Origin: SAR86 cluster bacterium
GTDB taxonomy: Bacteria > Pseudomonadota > Gammaproteobacteria > Pseudomonadales > Azotimanducaceae
Direction of reading: 5' to 3'
Assembly: GCA_013204195.1 (NCBI GenBank)
Contig: JABMOJ010000052.1
Location: 1 to 10,267 of the forward strand
Length of the DNA stretch: 10,267 nt
Part shown: positions 6,394 through 10,267 of the stretch, piece after piece
Numbering within the stretch: the stretch's first letter is position 1
Layout of the letters: each line of letters begins with the position of its first letter
Translations under genes and position numbers: made by a program
Notes under the pieces: model-generated
Seen by the model: the letters and a program-made list of their open reading frames with translations, nothing else
The model's database searches: none
Told to the model about the DNA's origin: nothing

Positions 6394-6741
6394 TAGGTTT
6401 TTTTGTGTCGGCTGATACATGATGACACTGGGGCGCTACGATGCTTGGTACACTACTTTGCCATATCGGTATGTTATTGATCGTGGTCGTCGTTCTGCAG
6501 TTTTCTGGTGAAGGGTTATTGAAAATCCAGATAATATCGACTCGCAAAGGCACAGGGAAAGTTTCGGCAGCACGACGAGGAAGGCATTGCTGGATGAATT
6601 CACCAATACGCGCTTACTTTATCGTGGCCGTTAGGGTTGTTCATGGTGGGGCTGCACTCAAACATCACTCAAACATCATTTAAACGGCAAGGATGCCACT
6701 TTAAGTCGTATGCTACCCATCAAAATGAAGAGAGGTGATCC
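6394..6741. other. Gene-poor stretch with no convincing coding content
   Basis: About 350 bases between the GST remnant and the YceI start. An open frame at 6441-6683 would encode an 80-residue protein with a hydrophobic N-terminal segment, but it has no Shine-Dalgarno and no family resemblance that I recognise. I could not match the missing GST C-terminal domain in any of the three plus-strand frames. The stretch holds the 11-bp tandem repeat at 6655-6676 and the YceI ribosome binding site. It may be eroded gene debris. Confidence 0.5.
6655..6676. repeat. Tandem duplication of an 11-bp unit (CACTCAAACAT x2)
   Basis: CACTCAAACAT occurs twice in exact tandem (6655-6665 and 6666-6676), followed by CA of a third copy. 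It lies about 65 bases before the YceI start, outside any credible gene. It looks like a simple slippage duplication, though a direct-repeat binding site cannot be excluded. Confidence 0.7.
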
Positions 6742-7305
6742 ATGAAGAAAGTGACCCAGTGGATGTCTTTAGTGTTAGCGGGTCTGTGTACTCAGCAGTG
6801 TACAGCTGCAGATTACATTTTTGATAAAGTTGGTCAGCACGTGTTCATTTCGTTCAAGGCCAGTCATCTAGGGTACTCCTACATTCTCGGTCATTTTGAG
6901 GATTTTAATGGTCGCTTTACATATGACGCGGCCGACCCAGGAAGCTCAACGGTGAGTGTCACCATAGACGTAAAAAGCCTTGATACAGATCACTCTGAAA
7001 GAGACAAGCACCTAAGGGGACCCGAATATTTCGATGTAGATGCGAATCCCAAGATCTCCTTCACTAGTACGAGTTATGCGGGCAATAAAACTGAAGGTAC
7101 CCTCACTGGGGATCTCAATTTCTGCGGCGTAGACCAAAAGGTGGATATAGCGGTCAGTAAAATTGGCGAGGGTAAGGACCCATGGGGTGGATATAGAAGT
7201 GGCTTTGAAGGCAGTGTCACCCTAACTGCCGCAGACTACGGCCTTCCTGCATGGATAGGCGACGTTGAAGTCTACCTCGTCGTTGAAGGAGTTTTGGTAG
7301 AGTAG
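6742..7305 (+). CDS. YceI family periplasmic lipid-binding-like protein
   Basis: A 187-residue protein with a Sec signal peptide (MKKVTQWMSLVLAGLC, cleavage near CTA-AD, residues 21-23), so periplasmic. The mature part follows the YceI lipocalin-like barrel: YIFDKVGQHVFISFKASHLG at 25-44, GRFTYD at 57-62, the conserved HLRGPEYFDVDANPKISFTS block at 90-109, GTLTGDLNFCGVDQKVDI at 119-136 and the GFEGSVTLTAADYGL segment at 154-168. Family structures hold a long isoprenoid chain such as polyprenyl phosphate or ubiquinone in the barrel. The usual LTLNGVTKPV motif is altered here to LNFCGVDQKV, with a Cys in the loop. The start is supported by GAGGTGA at 6732-6738. It is transcribed alone and converges on the MFS gene with a 10-base gap. 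No link to the catabolic genes is visible. Confidence 0.9.
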   Translation: MKKVTQWMSLVLAGLCTQQCTAADYIFDKVGQHVFISFKASHLGYSYILGHFEDFNGRFTYDAADPGSSTVSVTIDVKSLDTDHSERDKHLRGPEYFDVDANPKISFTSTSYAGNKTEGTLTGDLNFCGVDQKVDIAVSKIGEGKDPWGGYRSGFEGSVTLTAADYGLPAWIGDVEVYLVVEGVLVE

Positions 7306-7315
7306 GTCGGCTTTG

Positions 7316-8626
7316 TTACGCTGCCGCCTGTTCATCTAAAAGAATATTTATGCTGCTTAGGCTGCGCCAAAGTATGAAGGCCGCTATGGGGCAAAGCACA
7401 GCAGCACAGAGTGCGATTGATTTACCAATGGCTGCGTCGTAGCCGAAGACATAGTCTGTCGTCAGTGCGATGACCGTCGGGCCGAGGCCAAGGCCAATGA
7501 GATTTGCGACCAGTAAATATAGCGCCATTACCTGGCCACGCATTCGGTTTGGGGTCATAAGTTGGATTGCGCCGCCGCTGATACCACCCTGAAATGCTGA
7601 GAAAAATATGGCTACCGACAGAAAGACCATGGCAAGGGTGTCGCTCTCAACAAAACCAAGGGCGATCGCGCAGGGTGTCATCCCAACCATGCTGAACAGG
7701 ATTACTTTGATATAGCCATCCTGGATGCCACTTCCCACCAATCGATCTGCGAGCGTGCCGGCCAATAGTAATCCCGCTGAACCCGCACCAATCATGATTA
7801 GGCCGAATGTCCAGCCGGCTTCCTGCGGAGAATAGTCAAAGAGTCGAATGAAGTAGGTCGGACCCCAGAGGTTGAGTGCATAAACCACCATGATGAAAAT
7901 AGAGACGCCAAATATGTGTCCTGCATAGGCGCCTTTACGTGCTGAAATGTAGCCAATAACCTCAATTAGGGGTAGGTTTTTGTTGTGAGCTGTGGCGCCT
8001 TTTCGTTCTGGTTCTCTAACGGTAGTGGCGACAAGTACTGAAACAATAAGCCCGGGTATCCCGACGATAAAAAAGGTCAGCTGCCATCCCTCTATTTCGC
8101 CGATCAGAGGCAATATGATCTCATCCATGGTTGACACATAGCCGACAATTGCGCCGCCAAGCATGTAGGCGAGGCCTGAACCAAGGGTAACGCCCAACAT
8201 ATAAACCGAGAGTGCGCGCGCCAACACTGACTTCGGAAAGTAGTCAGTAATCATTGAGTAAGCTGCCGGTCCCAGTGTTGCTTCCCCTACGCCCACGCCA
8301 ACCCTGGCTGCAAACAGCGTCCAATAACCCTGCGCGAGACCACACAGCGCCGTCATAAAACTCCATACAGCGATACCAACAGAAATGAGGTTGCGACGAT
8401 TGCCTAGATCCGCGATTCTCGCAAGCGGTAGACCCATCGCGGCATAGAATAACGAGAATGCCAAGCCAGCGAGCAGGCTGTATTGAGTGTCGGTTATTTC
8501 AAAACTCTCACGGATAGGTCCGACAAGCAGGCCCATGATCATGCGGTCCAGAAAGGAAAACAATTGCGCGATCAGAAGTACGAAGACCACGTACCATGTA
8601 TATGCTGTGCTTGGTTTTGAGTTCAT
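7316..8626 (-). CDS. MFS transporter, Spinster-like
   Basis: A 436-residue inner-membrane protein with 12 predicted hydrophobic segments. TM1 contains LLIAQLFSFLDRMIMGLL with the Asp-Arg pair (D27/R28) typical of Spinster-like MFS proteins. The motif-A equivalent after TM2 is GLPLARIADLGNRR (65-78). TM4 carries RVGVGVGEATLGPAAYSMI with Glu115, and the TM5 region follows with GVTLGSGLAYMLGG. These fit secondary transport of an organic acid, lipid-like molecule or drug, but direction and substrate cannot be told. I start at ATG 8626: the protein then opens MNSKPSTAYTWYVVFVLL, as usual for the family, with a weak GGA 10 bases upstream. A TTG at 8656 would add ten residues. It lies 86 bases after the MetE-like gene on the same strand, so the two are probably co-transcribed. 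Confidence 0.88.
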   Translation of the reverse strand: MNSKPSTAYTWYVVFVLLIAQLFSFLDRMIMGLLVGPIRESFEITDTQYSLLAGLAFSLFYAAMGLPLARIADLGNRRNLISVGIAVWSFMTALCGLAQGYWTLFAARVGVGVGEATLGPAAYSMITDYFPKSVLARALSVYMLGVTLGSGLAYMLGGAIVGYVSTMDEIILPLIGEIEGWQLTFFIVGIPGLIVSVLVATTVREPERKGATAHNKNLPLIEVIGYISARKGAYAGHIFGVSIFIMVVYALNLWGPTYFIRLFDYSPQEAGWTFGLIMIGAGSAGLLLAGTLADRLVGSGIQDGYIKVILFSMVGMTPCAIALGFVESDTLAMVFLSVAIFFSAFQGGISGGAIQLMTPNRMRGQVMALYLLVANLIGLGLGPTVIALTTDYVFGYDAAIGKSIALCAAVLCPIAAFILWRSLSSINILLDEQAAA

Positions 8627-8712
8627 AAGCGTTTTTTCCGGTAACCTTGCTTTCAAACAACCCTACTATCTAGTAATTTTGCCATCCAAAATTTTATTGC
8701 CCCGCAACTTTA

Positions 8713-9735
8713 TCATCCCACAACAAGGTTGCGGCCGGCGACCATGGCGCTGAGCTTTCCGAAGGCGACCGCCCGCGTGAGGTATTTCATGCCACAGTCT
8801 GGGGCAACGACCAATCTTTCAGGAGGCAAATATTTAAGTGCAGCGCGTATTCGTTCAGCGACTATCTCTGGCGTCTCTATAGTGATATCTCGCAGGTCGA
8901 TAACGCCCACATGGACCCGTTTGCTAGGCAGGCCTTGTAGTAGGTCCATTTTGAGTTTTGGCTGCGCGCATTCAATGGAGATCTCGTCGGCGGCTGAGGC
9001 ATCGAGTTCATCTAGGAATGCATAACCGTCAGGCTTGTCCGCTACATGCTTACCGTAGCCGAAGCAGACATGTAGAACAGTTGTGCCTGTTGCGCCTTCC
9101 AAGGCGCGGTTAATGGCTTCTACTGCATATTCGTTGGCGGCTTCAGGTCGTGCCTGAACATAGGGTTCGTCCAGTTGAACGATGTCGATTCCAGCAGCGA
9201 ACAGCGCTTTAAGTTCTTGGTTAATCGCATCTGCGTAAGCCATGGCGAGTGACCCATCGTCTGGGTAATAGTCATTCTGGGCCTGCTGGGCCATGGTAAA
9301 CGGGCCCGGGAGTGTAAGTTTGATAGGTTTAGACGTGTGCGCGCGAAGGAATTCCACGAAGGGCACCTCAACGGCGCCGATGCGCTGAATTTTACCGGTC
9401 ACTCTCGGGACTGGCACTGATTTGCCCGTACGATCAATGGCTTCGCCTGGCTTGTCCAAATCGATACCGCTAAGTGCGTTGGCGAACCGATTTGAGTAAC
9501 TCTCACGTCGCATTTCACCGTCCGTGACAATATCAACACCGGCACGATGTTGATCATCAAGGGCAATCAACGTCGCATCATTCTGCGCTTCTTCAAGGTA
9601 TTCTGGTTCGACCTGCCATAAATCATTGAGTACAACCCGGGGCGGCAGAGACTGCCCTAGCCTTGATTTATCAATGAGCCAATTGGGCTGCGCGTAACTG
9701 CCGACCAGGCTTGTTGGTAAAATGGGTAGTGCCAT
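8713..9735 (-). CDS. MetE C-terminal-domain-like (cobalamin-independent methionine synthase family) protein
   Basis: A 340-residue single TIM-barrel protein, equivalent to the catalytic C-terminal half of MetE (full MetE is about 750 residues); the N-terminal half is absent. The zinc site is complete: His222 and Cys224 (LHVCFGYGKH), Glu255 (ISIECAQP) and Cys314 (VAPDCGMKYL). Other family landmarks are GSYAQP near the start, DGEMRRESY (72-80), TLPGPFTMA (141-149) and DIVQLDEPYV (184-193). Such zinc proteins transfer an alkyl group to or from a thiol, for example homocysteine or, in epoxyalkane:coenzyme M transferase, coenzyme M. Short MetE-like proteins include folate-independent methionine synthases but also catabolic enzymes. 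I start at ATG 9735, with AGAGGA just upstream; an in-frame TTG at 9795 lies inside a likely -35 element. It precedes the MFS gene and is divergent from a flavin monooxygenase, so a catabolic role is plausible. Confidence 0.87.
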   Translation of the reverse strand: MALPILPTSLVGSYAQPNWLIDKSRLGQSLPPRVVLNDLWQVEPEYLEEAQNDATLIALDDQHRAGVDIVTDGEMRRESYSNRFANALSGIDLDKPGEAIDRTGKSVPVPRVTGKIQRIGAVEVPFVEFLRAHTSKPIKLTLPGPFTMAQQAQNDYYPDDGSLAMAYADAINQELKALFAAGIDIVQLDEPYVQARPEAANEYAVEAINRALEGATGTTVLHVCFGYGKHVADKPDGYAFLDELDASAADEISIECAQPKLKMDLLQGLPSKRVHVGVIDLRDITIETPEIVAERIRAALKYLPPERLVVAPDCGMKYLTRAVAFGKLSAMVAGRNLVVG

Positions 9736-9766
9736 TGTTCCTCTCTCATCCAAATACTGATGCCCT

Positions 9767-9795
9767 ATCAAAAATGTTTTAGGCGAGATAGTCAA
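9767..9795 (-). promoter_or_regulatory. Putative sigma70-type promoter of the MetE-like/MFS unit
   Basis: On the minus strand TTGACT (9795-9790, 5 of 6 to consensus) is followed by a 17-base spacer and TTTGAT (9772-9767, 4 of 6). The transcript would start near 9760, about 25 bases before ATG 9735. This argues against the TTG at 9795 as start codon, because that TTG is part of the -35. Confidence 0.5.
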
Positions 9796-9814
9796 TTTAT
9801 ATTACAAAAATTGA
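9792..9814. promoter_or_regulatory. Inverted repeat TCAATTT-N9-AAATTGA overlapping the minus-strand -35
   Basis: Two exact 7-base arms around a 9-base spacer. The left arm overlaps the -35 of the MetE-like promoter, and TAGTCAA at 9789-9795 is identical to the left arm of the operator candidate at 3589-3607. It could be a binding site controlling the MetE-like/MFS unit, but the arms are AT-rich and chance is possible. Confidence 0.35.
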
Positions 9815-9873
9815 TTCGACTTGTGCTCTTTGGTACTAATTTATTTGTAACAATGGCACTAAATCCTGTAGCA

Positions 9874-9900
9874 TATAATGTCAACCTAATTGACAGTATA
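9874..9900. promoter_or_regulatory. Extended inverted repeat (TATA-A-TGTCAA-N5-TTGACA-G-TATA), candidate operator
   Basis: The arms match at 10 of 11 positions across 27 bases, with only 9878/9896 mispaired. The right end is 3 bases before the flavin monooxygenase ATG. The left arm contains a consensus TATAAT (9874-9879) that could be its -10, although no good -35 is found 15-18 bases upstream, so an activator or another promoter may be involved. The core GTCAA-N5-TTGAC is the same as at 3591-3605. Confidence 0.6.
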
Positions 9901-9903
9901 ATC

Positions 9904-10267
9904 ATGAAAGAAGCAGAACTAATAGCAAGTATGAAGGCCCTAGCGCCATTGCTCGAAGCGAATGCGGCTGAGTCAGAGCGGCTGCGTAAGCCGGTCGACA
10001 GTGTGATGAAAGCGATCGAAGACACCCAGGCGTATCGTTACTTTGTACCTAAAAAATATGGAGGGTTCGAGTTCAGTCTTGTGGGATTTATGGACATTGG
10101 TGTGACCCTAGGTGGTGCCGATATTTCAACGGCCTGGGTGACAACTTTCTGTATGGAGCATAACTGGCTGATTGGCTTGTTTAACAAGGAGGCTCAGGAG
10201 CGTATTTTTGGCTCACAGCCGTACATTATAGCGCCCGGTGCGTTGGCTCCCCGGGGTAAGGCCACAG
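9904..10267 (+). CDS. Acyl-CoA-dehydrogenase-fold flavin-dependent monooxygenase, oxygenase subunit (3'-truncated by window)
   Basis: The frame is open from ATG 9904 to the window edge, giving 121 codons. The N-terminal helical domain reads KALAPLLEANAAESERLRKP (11-30), then AYRYFVPKKYGG, then GADISTAWVTTFCMEHNWLI and the NKEAQERIFGSQP segment. This is the layout of group D flavin monooxygenases such as HsaA and HpaB/C2-type oxygenase subunits (RRLPDETVKAL...GFF...P..wGG..., then STGWV...HNW...FD..AQEEVWG). These use reduced FMN or FAD from a separate reductase to hydroxylate phenolic substrates. The N-terminal part cannot distinguish them from some related dehydrogenases or from sulfur-oxidising DszC-type enzymes. 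There is no clear Shine-Dalgarno before ATG 9904; a second in-frame ATG at 9931 would shorten the first helix. It is divergent from the MetE-like gene, with an extended inverted repeat directly upstream. Confidence 0.85.
   Translation, partial: MKEAELIASMKALAPLLEANAAESERLRKPVDSVMKAIEDTQAYRYFVPKKYGGFEFSLVGFMDIGVTLGGADISTAWVTTFCMEHNWLIGLFNKEAQERIFGSQPYIIAPGALAPRGKAT

Noticed and set aside
6441..6683. Open reading frame for an 80-residue protein with a hydrophobic N-terminal segment
   Set aside because: No Shine-Dalgarno, no recognisable family, basic low-complexity remainder, and location in decaying DNA after a pseudogene. Not supported as a gene.
7306..7315. Shared bidirectional terminator between the convergent YceI and MFS genes
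   Set aside because: The gap is only 10 bases with no inverted repeat or T-run that I could find.
8664..8675. Short inverted repeat TACTA-TC-TAGTA in the gap between the MetE-like and MFS genes
   Set aside because: Five-base arms are easily found by chance, and the site shows no link to a promoter or to the GTCAA/TTGAC motif.
9120..9371. Minus-strand open frame overlapping the MetE-like gene, and other long antisense frames in the window
   Set aside because: They are out-of-frame shadows of well supported genes, with no motifs or ribosome binding sites.
9736..9795. Extending the MetE-like protein to the TTG at 9795
   Set aside because: The added 20 residues are not family-like, the TTG is inside a good -35 element, and ATG 9735 has purine-rich sequence directly upstream.

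Overview
The window looks like a catabolic accessory region of a Gram-negative bacterium of moderate GC. A gammaproteobacterium, possibly marine, is my guess from gene style alone; nothing in the window is a taxonomic marker. There are no RNA genes, CRISPR arrays, insertion sequences or transposases. Genes are tightly packed, with frequent 1-8 base overlaps. Most products belong to families common in the breakdown of aromatic, terpenoid, steroid-like or xenobiotic compounds, but no substrate can be read from the sequence.

Layout. (1) 1-3558, plus strand: the 3' part of a ketopantoate-reductase-like gene, a secreted Cys-rich DUF3604 protein (ATGA overlap) and an alpha/beta hydrolase. They look like one transcript that enters from the left. 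(2) 3559-6077, plus strand: a regulatory gap with a sigma70-like promoter overlapped by a perfect inverted repeat, then five short coupled genes: CMD/AhpD-like protein, VOC metalloenzyme, MarR regulator, NTF2-like (SnoaL/DUF4440-type) protein and ABM monooxygenase. (3) 6078-6741: a decaying gene-poor stretch. It holds a glutathione S-transferase remnant (TAG after 12 codons, no C-terminal domain), an 11-bp tandem duplication and otherwise unexplained sequence. (4) 6742-7305, plus strand: a secreted YceI-like protein, convergent with the next unit. (5) 9735-7316, minus strand: a MetE C-terminal-domain-like methyltransferase followed by a Spinster-type MFS transporter. (6) 9904 to the window end, plus strand and divergent: the N-terminal part of an acyl-CoA-dehydrogenase-fold flavin monooxygenase similar to HsaA-type oxygenase subunits.

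How it may work together (inference). The MFS protein could import or export a pathway compound. The flavin monooxygenase, ABM and VOC proteins could oxidise or open it. The alpha/beta hydrolase and KPR-like enzyme could process carbonyl or ester intermediates. The MarR protein is the only regulator seen. The sequence GTCAA-N5-TTGAC occurs in the gap before the MarR operon and again directly before the flavin monooxygenase start, and a matching half-site overlaps the -35 of the MetE-like gene. That is the best sequence-level hint that these units form one regulon.
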